A stretch of DNA of 22,812 nucleotides from positions 1-22,812 of the forward strand of contig URKX01000034.1 in NCBI GenBank assembly GCA_900548545.1, in the 5' to 3' direction. The notes beneath the pieces were generated by a model. The model ran no database searches, was not told the origin of the DNA, and saw only the letters and a list, made by a program, of their open reading frames with translations. The first letter of the stretch is position 1. Each line of letters opens with the position of its first letter. The translations under genes were made by a program, and so were the position numbers. The stretch comes from an uncultured Oscillospiraceae bacterium. GTDB taxonomy: Bacteria > Bacillota > Clostridia > Oscillospirales > Acutalibacteraceae. Of the stretch, positions 14,976-22,812 are shown piece by piece.

Positions 14976-16747
14976 TACAAGTCCTCCTTTGCTGCCCGTG
15001 CTTGCTCCAGTTCTGTGTCCAGCTGGGCCAGCACGGCCTGATAGCGTTCTTCCACTTGCTCCGGCATGGTGTATTTAAACCGGCCAATCGCCTCCCGCAC
15101 AGGCAGGGCAACCAGCGCCTCAACGGCCACCCCGTCTTCCAGGGCGGCCCGGCTCCGATCGTAGAAGCTGAGGATCAGCTTCATCATGGCGTACTGCTTG
15201 GGCAGGGGCGTGTACGTGTCGATGTCGTCGTAGGCGTTCTGGTGGAGGAAGTCTTCCCGGATAGACCGGGCTGCTTCCAGTTTCAGCCGGTCCGGGGCGG
15301 AAAGGGCGTCCATGCCCACCAGCTGAACGATCTCTTCCAACTCGGCCTCATCCTGCAACAGGCCCATCAATTCAGTCCGCAGGCCCACCCAGTCCTGAGC
15401 CACCGTTTTGGAGAACCAAGGCTCCAAGGTGTCCAGATACAGGGAATAGCTTGTCAGCCAGTTGATGGCAGGGAAGTGCCGCTTGTACGCCAGGGCAGAA
15501 TCTAATCCCCAGAACACCTTGACAATCCGCAGGGTTGCCTGGGAAACGGGTTCTGAAATGTCACCGCCAGGCGGGGACACGGCACCGATAACGGAGAGGG
15601 TGCCTTCCCGCTCCTCGCTGCCCAGGGTGACCACGCGGCCTGCCCGTTCGTAGAACTGGGCCAAACGGCTGCCCAGGTAAGCTGGGTAACCTTCTTCACC
15701 GGGCATCTCTTCCAAGCGGCCGGACATTTCCCGCAGAGCTTCTGCCCAACGGGAAGTGGAGTCCGCCATCAGGGCAACGGAATAGCCCATGTCACGGAAG
15801 TACTCCGCAATGGTGATGCCGGTGTAAATGGAAGCCTCGCGGGCAGCCACGGGCATATCTGAGGTGTTGGCAATCAGCACGGTGCGCTTCATCAAAGAGT
15901 ACCCTGTTTTGGGGTCTTTCAGCTCGGGAAACTCGTTTAAAACATCGGTCATTTCGTTGCCCCGTTCACCGCAGCCAATGTAGACCACAATATCCGCTTC
16001 CGCCCACTTGGCCAGCTGGTGCTGTACCACGGTCTTGCCGCTGCCGAAAGGCCCCGGCACTGCCGCCACGCCGCCTTTGGCGATGGGGAAGAAGGTGTCG
16101 ATCACCCGTTGCCCTGTGACCAGGGGCATTTGGGGGGAGAGCTTTTTCTGGTAAGGACGTCCCCGGCGCACAGGCCACCGCTGCATCAGCTGTAAGGGAA
16201 CTTCCCGTCCATCGGGTGTTTCCAAGACCGCCACCGTTTCTGTTACAGTATATTTTCCCCCGCGGATGTCTTTCACGGTGCCTACAAACCCTGGAGGAAC
16301 CAGGATCTTGTGGGTGACAATCTCCGTTTCCTGCACGGTGCCCAAAACGTCGCCGGCCACCACGTTGTCGCCCACCTTGGCCTGGGGGATGAATTCCCAT
16401 TTCAACTCCCGCTTCAGGGAGGGCACTTCCACGCCCCGTTCCAGGTTGTTACCGGAGATTTTCATTATGTCGTCCAAGGGCCGCTGGATGCCGTCGTAAA
16501 TGCTGCCGATCAGCCCAGGGCCTAACTCTACGCTCATGGGCTCGCCAGTGGATTCCACCGGGGAACCAGGGGCCAAGCCGGAGGTTTCCTCATACACCTG
16601 GATGGAAGCCTCGTCCCCGTGCATCTCGATGATCTCGCCGATCAGACGCTTTTCGCTGACCCGCACCACATCGAACATATTGGCGTCCCGCATTCCCTTG
16701 GCAATCACCAAGGGCCCTGCCACTTTTTTGATGGTGCCTTTGCTCAT
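14975..16747 (-). CDS. atpA (ntpA): V-type ATP synthase catalytic subunit A
   Basis: This 590-residue subunit is where ATP is hydrolysed or made. The Walker A P-loop GPFGSGKT is at 232-239 (Lys238) and the catalytic Glu follows in C-G-E-R-G-N-E at 261. The segment of about 110-190 is the non-homologous bulge that separates V-type A subunits from F-type beta. The SD is weak (GGGTGA region), which is notable for a subunit needed in three copies. It lies 22 bases after the F subunit. Confidence 0.97.
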   Translation of the reverse strand: MSKGTIKKVAGPLVIAKGMRDANMFDVVRVSEKRLIGEIIEMHGDEASIQVYEETSGLAPGSPVESTGEPMSVELGPGLIGSIYDGIQRPLDDIMKISGNNLERGVEVPSLKRELKWEFIPQAKVGDNVVAGDVLGTVQETEIVTHKILVPPGFVGTVKDIRGGKYTVTETVAVLETPDGREVPLQLMQRWPVRRGRPYQKKLSPQMPLVTGQRVIDTFFPIAKGGVAAVPGPFGSGKTVVQHQLAKWAEADIVVYIGCGERGNEMTDVLNEFPELKDPKTGYSLMKRTVLIANTSDMPVAAREASIYTGITIAEYFRDMGYSVALMADSTSRWAEALREMSGRLEEMPGEEGYPAYLGSRLAQFYERAGRVVTLGSEEREGTLSVIGAVSPPGGDISEPVSQATLRIVKVFWGLDSALAYKRHFPAINWLTSYSLYLDTLEPWFSKTVAQDWVGLRTELMGLLQDEAELEEIVQLVGMDALSAPDRLKLEAARSIREDFLHQNAYDDIDTYTPLPKQYAMMKLILSFYDRSRAALEDGVAVEALVALPVREAIGRFKYTMPEQVEERYQAVLAQLDTELEQARAAKEDL

Positions 16748-16769
16748 GGTTTCGATTCACCCGTTTCTT

Positions 16770-17090
16770 TCAGGATTCGTTCGCTAAAATATCCGAGCCC
16801 ACGGCCTGTTCCACCGAGTGCTTCACTTGTTGCATCCCCAGCCCGGTGTTGCCGAACAGCCCTGGGATGGGCACTACCGCAGGGAGAGGGCGTTCCCGCA
16901 GCCGGTCCAATTCTTCCGGGATCTGGGCGCACAGCGCCTCGGTCACATAGAGGACCGCGTAGCCCTCATCTGCCAGACGCCGAAGGGCCTTCGCCCCTTC
17001 TTCCGGGCTTTCTACGGGGGATACATCAAGCCCCAATGCCCCAAAGCCATAAATGCTGTCCCGGTCCCCCAGCACCCCGATCTTATACAT
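16770..17090 (-). CDS. atpF (ntpG): V-type ATP synthase subunit F
   Basis: This 106-residue Rossmann-like subunit binds the D shaft. It has the usual start Y-K-I-G-V-L-G-D-R-D-S and a P-I-P-G loop near residue 80. Its first 8 bases overlap the end of subunit C (ATG at 17090, C stop at 17083-17085). In Enterococcus naming this is NtpG. Confidence 0.92.
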   Translation of the reverse strand: MYKIGVLGDRDSIYGFGALGLDVSPVESPEEGAKALRRLADEGYAVLYVTEALCAQIPEELDRLRERPLPAVVPIPGLFGNTGLGMQQVKHSVEQAVGSDILANES

Positions 17091-18048
17091 AGGTTTCCCT
17101 CAGCCTTTCCCGGATCTTCCTGTCCTCCAGGCCGTTTCGCTTGCCGGAAAGGATGATCCGCACGGTATCGATCTCTTGCCGCCTGGCCACTGCATAGGCA
17201 AACAACGGCCCCGCAGACTCGTATTCGGACTTTTCCCCTTGGAGCAGTTCCATGGCCCGGTCGTCCCGCCACTTCTCAAAAGCAGAAGCGGACTCCTGGA
17301 GTTTTGCCGCCCCCTCACTGTAAGGGGTGGTTTCCAAATAGCTCAAAAGGGCTCCCATCCCGCGGGAGGCAGCTTCCCCCAAGTCTTCCGTATCCAAGCC
17401 GTCGCAAGGTGTGAGCGCCATGTGGAAAAACTCCAAGTTTTTCCCGGCTTTGCACCCTCGGAAAGCCGTTTGGATATCCGCTGCTGCCACGGTCCACTGG
17501 CTGTATTTCTCCAGAACCGGGAGACCGCTTTCCTTGCCAAGCCGGAGGATCTCCTCCAAGCAGGCCCGGTCGATGATCCCATCGCACACCTGCCCGTCGC
17601 CGGTTTGCAGCAAAGTGCGGAGGGCCTTTTCCCCGGCCTGGGCCAGCAGCTGGGGCAGGGGGGAGAAGTCCCGCTCCTTGGCCATGGCCAAAAGCTGGCC
17701 AGGTTCCCAACGGCCTCCCGGAAGGAACACCCCTTTGGGTTCCAGCTCTTTCACGGCGCATTTGATGGCTGCCTTTAAGTTGTTACAGTCGGTGGGTACA
17801 AGCAGTGGCCCAAAAGGGGCGGAATCCTGGGTGAGCTCCCCCAGGAATGCCCAGGTCCGTTCTTCCTCAGCGGAGAGGATCTCCTCGGCAGTGGCGGTGT
17901 CCACACTGCCCCAGCCTTTATCCCGGAGTACCCGCAGACACTCTTCTTCGCCGGGGCAGTCCATCAGCTGTTCCAGATCATTTTTTCCCAGCAGGGAAAC
18001 TTCCCTGGCCCGGACACGGGCTACCCCATAGATGTATTCCTGGCTCAT
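17083..18048 (-). CDS. atpC (ntpC): V-type ATP synthase subunit C (central stalk cap, d-like)
   Basis: This 321-residue soluble protein starts Y-I-Y-G-V-A-R-V-R, typical of the V-type C/AC39 family that couples the rotor shaft to the membrane K ring. It is moderately divergent and all helical in character. An AAGGAGG SD lies before the ATG, 18 bases after subunit E. It overlaps subunit F by 8 bases at its end. Confidence 0.9.
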   Translation of the reverse strand: MSQEYIYGVARVRAREVSLLGKNDLEQLMDCPGEEECLRVLRDKGWGSVDTATAEEILSAEEERTWAFLGELTQDSAPFGPLLVPTDCNNLKAAIKCAVKELEPKGVFLPGGRWEPGQLLAMAKERDFSPLPQLLAQAGEKALRTLLQTGDGQVCDGIIDRACLEEILRLGKESGLPVLEKYSQWTVAAADIQTAFRGCKAGKNLEFFHMALTPCDGLDTEDLGEAASRGMGALLSYLETTPYSEGAAKLQESASAFEKWRDDRAMELLQGEKSEYESAGPLFAYAVARRQEIDTVRIILSGKRNGLEDRKIRERLRETYV

Positions 18049-18066
18049 GGGTCCTCCTTTCCCGGG

Positions 18067-18660
18067 TCAAGGCGCAAACAAAATGGCGCCCACTGCGTCC
18101 CGTAACTGGTCGGTAGCTTCTTGGAACAGCGCTTGGAAGGTACAGTCGATCTCCACCAGCCCGTATACCAGCACAAAGCCGTTGGGGATTTCCCGGGGCG
18201 TGGGGGAAACCGTGATCTCTCCTTTTGTAGGGGCAGCCGCGTGAAGGGCAGCGGCAAACCCCTGAGGCGCCCGCGCCAGGTCCCTGGCGTTTAAGTAAAG
18301 CACACCACAGCCAGGCTGGCGGAAACGTTCAACCAGCTCTAGCAAGATGGAAAAATACTCCTCAGCAGGGGCGTTTTCCAAATCCTCGCAAGCCTGCTCC
18401 ATGGCGTCCCGGATCAGCATCTGCTTGCACCGCAGGATCCGGTCGCGCTTTTCCAACAACGCTGTGGACTCCGCCCGAGCGCGGATTTCGTCCGCTTTGC
18501 GCTGGGCTTCTTCTAAAATAGCCTTTGCCTGGCGGTCAGCCTCCCGCTGCGCTTCTTCCAGCATCTGATGAGATTCTTCCTTTACGGCGGCGAACAGGGC
18601 TTCCCGCTGGCGCAGAGCATCTTGTTCGATCTGCGCTAAAATGGCTTCCAGTCCCGTCAT
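18067..18660 (-). CDS. atpE (ntpE): V-type ATP synthase subunit E (peripheral stalk)
   Basis: This 197-residue peripheral stalk subunit has a long charged N-terminal helix (residues about 1-75, rich in Glu, Arg, Ala and Gln) and a compact C-terminal domain. It pairs with the small G/H subunit to form the stator that holds the A3B3 head. Primary sequence in this family is poorly conserved, so the call rests on this shape, length and operon position. SD GGAAAGGAGG; 37 bases after subunit K. Confidence 0.85.
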   Translation of the reverse strand: MTGLEAILAQIEQDALRQREALFAAVKEESHQMLEEAQREADRQAKAILEEAQRKADEIRARAESTALLEKRDRILRCKQMLIRDAMEQACEDLENAPAEEYFSILLELVERFRQPGCGVLYLNARDLARAPQGFAAALHAAAPTKGEITVSPTPREIPNGFVLVYGLVEIDCTFQALFQEATDQLRDAVGAILFAP

Positions 18661-18697
18661 AGGACCCCCCTCCTTTCCAAAGGTTTTCTCAGGCGGC

Positions 18698-19195
18698 TCA
18701 CAGGTTCAGCCCGCCAATGCCGAAAATGGAGAGGATAGAGATCAGCAGGGCCAGCACGGCATACGTTTCCACCATGACGGGGAGGGTCATGGCCTTGCCG
18801 AACTGCTCCGGCTTTTTGGAAAGCAGGGAGATGCTGGCGATGGAAGCTTTTGTCTGCCACTTGGCAGAGATGTTGCCCACAACGGCCATGGGCAGGCAAG
18901 CGGCCAAATACAGCAGGCCTTTCACAAGGCTCACGTTGGGGTCGCCGCCCAAAATGCCCACCTGGGTCAAGATGATGAAGCCGATGAGCAGCCCGTAAAT
19001 ACCCTGGGTACCGGGAAGCAGCTGCAGAACCAGCACTTTACCGAACAGGGTGGGGTTTTCCGTCACAGCGCCGGCCGCGGCCTGGCCCGCCATACCTACG
19101 CCAACCGCAGAGCCAATGCCTGCCATCAAAGCTGCCAACACGCCGCCCAGCAGGGCAAAAACGATGCCTAAGTTGTTCCAATCGAAGCCTTCCAT
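18698..19195 (-). CDS. atpK (ntpK): V-type ATP synthase subunit K (membrane rotor, predicted Na+-binding)
   Basis: The 165-residue proteolipid has four membrane helices formed by two tandem hairpins, and builds the rotor ring. The ion-binding residues known from E. hirae NtpK (Leu61, Thr64, Gln65, Gln110, Glu139) all have counterparts: Leu60, Thr63, Gln64, Gln114 and Glu143, the last in M-V-E-T-Y-A. The conserved Tyr67 of L-P-G-T-Q-G-I-Y is also present. A Na+-coupled ring is therefore inferred. The ATG lies one base after the stop of subunit I (TGACATG), with an AAGGAGG SD inside that gene; a longer open frame upstream to 19294 was rejected. Confidence 0.95.
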   Translation of the reverse strand: MEGFDWNNLGIVFALLGGVLAALMAGIGSAVGVGMAGQAAAGAVTENPTLFGKVLVLQLLPGTQGIYGLLIGFIILTQVGILGGDPNVSLVKGLLYLAACLPMAVVGNISAKWQTKASIASISLLSKKPEQFGKAMTLPVMVETYAVLALLISILSIFGIGGLNL

Positions 19196-19196
19196 G

Positions 19197-21212
19197 TCAT
19201 TTTTCCTCCTTGATTTGAAAATGTCGGGTATGGGTGGCGAAGGGGGTGTAAGGCCGCCCGCCGCCTTCGTAGAATTTGCCGAAAAACTCCACAAATTGAA
19301 GCCGGTTGGTGTGGACGTAGGCGCCCAGCACGTTGATAGCCATGTTCATGGAGTGGCCGATCAAAAAGACCACCGTGAAGAAGATGGCGCCCACCACGCC
19401 GCCGCCCAGCATGGCGCCCAGCTGGTTGAACACCGTGGAGATCACCCCCGTAGCCAGCCCAAGGGCCAGCAAGCGGGAGTAGGAGAGAATGTCGCTCAGG
19501 TAGCCGGAAACATTGTACAGCCCGTACAGCCCTTTCAAGAACCGTTTAACCGGGTTGCGGGATTCCCGACCGGCGGTGAATACAATACCCACTGCCCCGA
19601 TCCCCGCCAGGACTCCAGCAGCGGTGGCCACAGCCCCAGGCACCTGGAAGGGCAGTTCTGCGATGTTTTGGAAGATTTCCGTGGAGAGCAGTACCACGAT
19701 CAGCCCGCCAACCAACAGGTACCAAAACACCACATCGTAGAGGGCGTCCGCGTACTTTTTCTGCTTGGCCAGTTGGTAAAATTGAACCCCCAGCCCTGTA
19801 AACAGGTGGAGTACCCCCACTCCGAAGGAGAAGATTAGCAGCCGCATGGGATCGGAGAGGGGCTCGAACCAGAGGGCGGGAATGGTGATTTCCCGGTGGA
19901 AGAAAGTTTCTGCGATCACCGGGATGCAGTCCCCAAAGTAGCTTCCGAAAAGCACACCCCACATGGTGGTGGAGATCCCGCAGAAAAGGAACATCCGCAG
20001 CATCTTCCGCATACTTTGCTCCATATTCTGGAATTTCTTTAAAGCAATACTACAGCCGATCACCATTAAAAGGCCATAGGCGGCGTCGGAGAGCATCATC
20101 CCAAACAGGATGTAGTAGAAAAAAGCCATCACCGCAGAGGGGTCTATCTCATGTTTTCCCGGCAAGCTGTAGCCTGAAACCACCGATTCCATAGGAGCGG
20201 TGAAGAAGCCGTTCTCCAGTTTTACCGGAGGGTCCTCCTGGGGCCCTGGGTCCGCTGTTTCCGCCAACAGGGTAAAGCGGCCTTGCAACTCTTCAATCAA
20301 AGCGTTGGATTCCGCTGCCGGCAGGTAGCCGGTCAAGTAAAAGACGTGAGGGCTTTGCCAAAGCTCCCCCAGGACCTTGTACTTTTCCCCTTGAGCGCGG
20401 TAATAGTCCGCTGCCAGCAGCATCCCTTCCCGGGCGTCTTTCTGCTCCAGGATCTCCTGCTTAATCGCCTCCTTTTCCTGCCGGATCTTCCGAATCTCCT
20501 CTTCCAGAGCAGCTGCTTGTTGGGCGGGGGGCAGGGGGGAGGTCACCGCTGGATAGGCAAAACCCAGAGAGCGAAGTGCTTCCCCTACCTGGGAGCCATC
20601 GTCCTTGTGGCACAACACAAAGACACAGCTCTGCTGAGGCTGGTGGCTGAGGACTTCCACCTCCAGCCTGGTGACTTGAGGCAGCCGGGCCGCCAGCTGG
20701 TTTTTCAAGGTCGCCTCATCGATCTCTTGGGAAAACGCCCCCAAAAATACCTGGGTAGTGGCGGTGCCTTTGCAGCTTAAAGGAATATCCAAAGCTTTCC
20801 AGGGTTGTAAGCTTTCCAGCTGCCCTTCCAAGCGGAGGATTTGAGCGTCCCCGTCAGTGAGCCGCTTTTCCAAAGCCACCAGGCCCTTGGCTTTTTCCAG
20901 GAACGCGGGGGCGTTTTCCCCGCCGGTTTCATATTCTTCCTGGGAAATGGGAGCGCGGCCCGCCAGGAAAGAGAGAACCCCCTTTTTAGAAGGCGCATAC
21001 TGGTTCACCAGTGCCACAGCCTGTTCCAGAAGGGCACTGGCCTGTTCCAACTCCTGTTGTTTTTGGGAAGTGTCCGATTGAGAGAATCCCCCCTCCACCG
21101 ATCGGGCGGTTCCCACTTCTACCACACCACGGCGTTGGAGCAGATCCAACACGGCTTTCCGTTGGTTTTTAAGGCCATAAAGCTCCAAGCGCTTCATGGG
21201 TACCACTGCCAT
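19197..21212 (-). CDS. atpI (ntpI): V-type ATP synthase subunit I (membrane stator)
   Basis: This 671-residue stator passes ions to the K ring. About 350 N-terminal residues are cytoplasmic with coiled-coil character, starting with the family hallmark M-K-R-L-E-L-Y-G-L and holding a Y-F-L-T-G-Y-type segment near the middle. The C-terminal half has about seven or eight membrane helices. The conserved S-Y-S-R-L-L-A-L-G-L-A helix supplies an essential Arg (codon at 19473-19475). A strong SD (GAAGGAGGTG) before 21212 sets the start; an earlier in-frame ATG at 21374 lies inside the preceding gene. It starts 4 bases after that gene's stop. Confidence 0.95.
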   Translation of the reverse strand: MAVVPMKRLELYGLKNQRKAVLDLLQRRGVVEVGTARSVEGGFSQSDTSQKQQELEQASALLEQAVALVNQYAPSKKGVLSFLAGRAPISQEEYETGGENAPAFLEKAKGLVALEKRLTDGDAQILRLEGQLESLQPWKALDIPLSCKGTATTQVFLGAFSQEIDEATLKNQLAARLPQVTRLEVEVLSHQPQQSCVFVLCHKDDGSQVGEALRSLGFAYPAVTSPLPPAQQAAALEEEIRKIRQEKEAIKQEILEQKDAREGMLLAADYYRAQGEKYKVLGELWQSPHVFYLTGYLPAAESNALIEELQGRFTLLAETADPGPQEDPPVKLENGFFTAPMESVVSGYSLPGKHEIDPSAVMAFFYYILFGMMLSDAAYGLLMVIGCSIALKKFQNMEQSMRKMLRMFLFCGISTTMWGVLFGSYFGDCIPVIAETFFHREITIPALWFEPLSDPMRLLIFSFGVGVLHLFTGLGVQFYQLAKQKKYADALYDVVFWYLLVGGLIVVLLSTEIFQNIAELPFQVPGAVATAAGVLAGIGAVGIVFTAGRESRNPVKRFLKGLYGLYNVSGYLSDILSYSRLLALGLATGVISTVFNQLGAMLGGGVVGAIFFTVVFLIGHSMNMAINVLGAYVHTNRLQFVEFFGKFYEGGGRPYTPFATHTRHFQIKEEK

Positions 21213-21216
21213 GGTT

Positions 21217-21543
21217 TCACCTCCTTCTGGGATGCCCCAGCACGATCCGCTCCATTTCTCGCGCCGCCAGGGCATACCGGGCTTTCGCCTTGTCTTGCAG
21301 TTCTTGCTGCTCCTGTCTAGTTTCTTGTTGGATGGCAGCTTTCCGCTTCCCGCCGTCAGCACGAGCCACCCCATAGAGGATCTCCGCCCGTTTTTTTGCC
21401 TCTTTCTCAGCGGCAGCCAAAAGCTCTTCTCCTTTGATTGCAGCTTCCCGGCGCAGGCGCGCGCTTTCCTCTTTCGCTTGCTGTATCGATTCTTGGGCAG
21501 CCTGTTCCGCTTGGGACACAGCTTGCAAGGTTTCCTTTGCCAA
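21217..21543 (-). CDS. ntpF: V-type ATP synthase subunit G/H (peripheral stalk), TTG start
   Basis: This 108-residue protein is almost entirely charged helix (Glu, Gln, Lys, Arg and Ala), as expected for the small stalk subunit that coils with subunit E. It is the first gene of the operon. The likely start is TTG at 21543, 8 bases after a strong GGAGGT SD at 21552-21557. An in-frame ATG at 21579 lies upstream of that SD and inside the leader inverted repeat, so it was rejected. A rare TTG start would lower translation of the first gene. Confidence 0.8.
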   Translation of the reverse strand: MAKETLQAVSQAEQAAQESIQQAKEESARLRREAAIKGEELLAAAEKEAKKRAEILYGVARADGGKRKAAIQQETRQEQQELQDKAKARYALAAREMERIVLGHPRRR

Positions 21544-21560
21544 GTGATTCCACCTCCCGG

Positions 21561-21594
21561 CTGTGAAGGACAGCCTCATGCAGCCCCTTCACAG
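21561..21594 (-). other. Inverted repeat in the V-ATPase mRNA leader
   Basis: CTGTGAAGG at 21561-21569 pairs perfectly with CCTTCACAG at 21586-21594 around a 16-base loop. It lies within the leader, immediately before the SD of the first ATPase gene. It could be a protein-binding or RNA-level control site. Confidence 0.5.
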
Positions 21595-21608
21595 AAAAAC
21601 ATGGGATC

Positions 21609-21637
21609 ATTATACATGACCGCGGAGAGAATGTCAA
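21609..21637 (-). promoter_or_regulatory. Perfect-consensus sigma-A promoter for the V-ATPase operon
   Basis: On the minus strand TTGACA (21632-21637), exactly 17 bases, then TATAAT (21609-21614). Transcription should start near 21602. An AT-rich tract (21638-21690) lies upstream and may act as an UP element. Confidence 0.92.
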
Positions 21638-21720
21638 AAATAATTTTTATTGTAAGAACTTTCTATAATATTTGTTAAAAATTTGCTTAAGACTCCTTTT
21701 CGGGCCGGGGGATAGGGCAA

Positions 21721-21756
21721 AAAAGAGGGGCCTGCCGCATGGCGCAGCAGGCCCCC
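21721..21756 (-). terminator. Terminator after the foldase-like gene
   Basis: GGGGCCTGC at 21727-21735 pairs with GCAGGCCCC at 21747-21755. On the minus strand the hairpin is followed by CTCTTTTTT. It separates the foldase gene from the ATPase promoter. Confidence 0.9.
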
Positions 21757-21790
21757 GAGATCATTTTCTTAAATTTACAGATAGAACGGT

Positions 21791-22812
21791 TTATTCTTCA
21801 GCGCTGGATTCGCTGGCGGAGGAGCCATCGTCGTCTGTTTCGTCCTCGGTTTCAGATACAGTGCCAAACTGATTGCTGTCGTTTACCATGGAAGAGAGGG
21901 AAACGCTGTTGATCGCGGCAGTGTTCAATTCCACATCGCTGACAGAAACGGATTGTTCCATCACATAGTCGCTGAATTCCTCGCCCTTCAACTCAGACAG
22001 CAGGGAGATATACCGGCTGTCGCTGGCCTCCACTTCGTCAGTGTAGGCGTCGTCAATGGACAGCTTGCGGATGACGTACAAAGCGTTGCTGGTCTCAGCC
22101 ACCACGGCCTCGCCCTCGTCAGCGCCCTCCAGGGCGGTGGCCAGCTCGCTGGTGATGTTCTCGCCCTTGGTGGGGCTGGGCTGGTAGTAGGTGGACTCGC
22201 CGCTGGTCTCGCTGGCGTAGTCGTCGGCGGCCTCGCTCACGGTCATCTCGCCCTCGTTGATGCTATCCGCGTAGGTCTGCAGCTGGTCCTGGATGTCCGC
22301 CTGCTCTTCCGAGGTGAGGGTCTCGCTCTCGCCGTCGTCGTTGGTGGTGGTCAGCGGCACGTAGAAGTACTCGTAGCTCAAGTAGGTCTCAGTGAAGTAA
22401 TCCTCCAGCTCCCCGGCGGCCAGGGCCAGCTCACCGCCCTCGCCGTACATGGCTTCCATCACCTTCTGGAACTTCACCGTGTACTCCGAATAGGCCTTGG
22501 AGAAAGAGTCCCTGGCAATGCCCAGGTCATCCTCAAAGGTGCTCTGGTAGTAGCTCCAGAAGTTGGTGGTGGTGTTGTCGATCTGGGTCTGGTCGTCCTC
22601 GGTCAGCTCCAGGCCATATTCGCTGAACTTGTCGCTGATGTAGTAGTAGGCGTTCAGGTAGTTCAGCGCCCGGTCGGTGATCCACTGGGAGGCGTCCACC
22701 CCGTCGATTTCGGCGTCCAGCACGGCGGTGTCAGAATCCACCTGGTCCCGCGCCTCGGAATAGGCGCTGTACAGGTAATAGATATACCCGCCGATGGGCA
22801 TGGTGTCGTCGC
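21791..22812 (-). CDS. Extracytoplasmic foldase-like protein (SurA/PrsA/parvulin type), 5'-truncated by window edge
   Basis: About 340 C-terminal residues are present and the frame stays open to the window edge, so the true start and any signal or lipoprotein peptide lie beyond it. The visible part has a helical SurA-N-like region, then a segment from about residue 145 after 22801 that resembles a degenerate parvulin domain, ending in A-L-Y-V-I-R-K-L. It is very acidic, has no Cys in the visible part, and ends in an Asp/Glu/Ser-rich tail. These traits fit a secreted chaperone or peptidyl-prolyl isomerase of a Gram-positive cell envelope. Catalytic activity is uncertain, and a non-enzymatic chaperone is an alternative. 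Confidence 0.65.
   Translation of the reverse strand, partial: DDTMPIGGYIYYLYSAYSEARDQVDSDTAVLDAEIDGVDASQWITDRALNYLNAYYYISDKFSEYGLELTEDDQTQIDNTTTNFWSYYQSTFEDDLGIARDSFSKAYSEYTVKFQKVMEAMYGEGGELALAAGELEDYFTETYLSYEYFYVPLTTTNDDGESETLTSEEQADIQDQLQTYADSINEGEMTVSEAADDYASETSGESTYYQPSPTKGENITSELATALEGADEGEAVVAETSNALYVIRKLSIDDAYTDEVEASDSRYISLLSELKGEEFSDYVMEQSVSVSDVELNTAAINSVSLSSMVNDSNQFGTVSETEDETDDDGSSASESSAEE

Noticed and set aside
21213..21374. N-terminal extension of ATPase subunit I
   Set aside because: It overlaps the preceding G/H gene, while the ATG at 21212 has a strong SD and the family N-terminus.
12937..21543. Possibility of an F-type ATP synthase
   Set aside because: The A subunit has the V-type bulge region, D/F/C/E/I subunits are V/A-type, and K is a four-helix proteolipid.
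1..22812. CRISPR array, tRNA, rRNA, insertion sequence or prophage genes
   Set aside because: No regularly spaced repeats, transposase or integrase motifs, cloverleaf sequences or rRNA stretches were seen on either strand.

Overview
The window looks like chromosomal DNA of an anaerobic, endospore-forming clostridial Firmicute, probably a gut Oscillospiraceae-type organism. This is inferred from gene content (AdhE, two [FeFe]-hydrogenase-type proteins, rubredoxin, SpmA/SpmB, a V-type ATPase), strong AGGAGG-type ribosome binding sites and moderately high GC. No rRNA, tRNA, CRISPR array, insertion sequence or phage gene was found. Genes are densely packed and both window edges cut a gene.

Region 1 (1-7481, + strand) is a fermentation and hydrogen block. 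It holds the 3' two thirds of adhE (ethanol formation), a small APH/choline-kinase-fold phosphotransferase, a terminator, and then a four-gene hydrogen locus. The locus encodes a small [2Fe-2S] protein, a hydrogenase-like protein carrying ferredoxin clusters plus a PAS domain (putative H2/redox sensor), a SpoIIE/PP2C phosphatase overlapping it by 8 bases and carrying an unassigned C-terminal domain, and a catalytic-type group B [FeFe]-hydrogenase. This is the most interesting part: a likely redox or H2 sensing module wired to a phosphatase, next to the enzymes that dispose of reductant as H2 or ethanol.

Region 2 (7541-10272, - strand) holds a small signal-peptide membrane protein with its own promoter, an HD-domain hydrolase and a PepV-type M20 dipeptidase. 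The last two form an operon. Strong hairpin terminators at 7494-7530 and 8167-8201 separate the units.

Region 3 (10387-12874, + strand) holds the spore maturation pair spmA-spmB (overlapping), an adenosine deaminase with a clear sigma-A promoter, and a 52-residue rubredoxin with its own leader and a terminator shared with the convergent operon.

Region 4 (21637-12937, - strand) is a complete nine-gene V-type ATPase operon in the order G/H-I-K-E-C-F-A-B-D, the same order as Enterococcus hirae ntpFIKECGABD. It is driven by a perfect-consensus promoter (TTGACA, 17 bases, TATAAT). The K subunit keeps every residue that binds Na+ in E. hirae NtpK, so a Na+-coupled enzyme is predicted.

Region 5 (21791-22812, - strand) is the 3' part of an acidic extracytoplasmic foldase-like protein (SurA/PrsA/parvulin type), truncated by the window edge and followed by a strong terminator.
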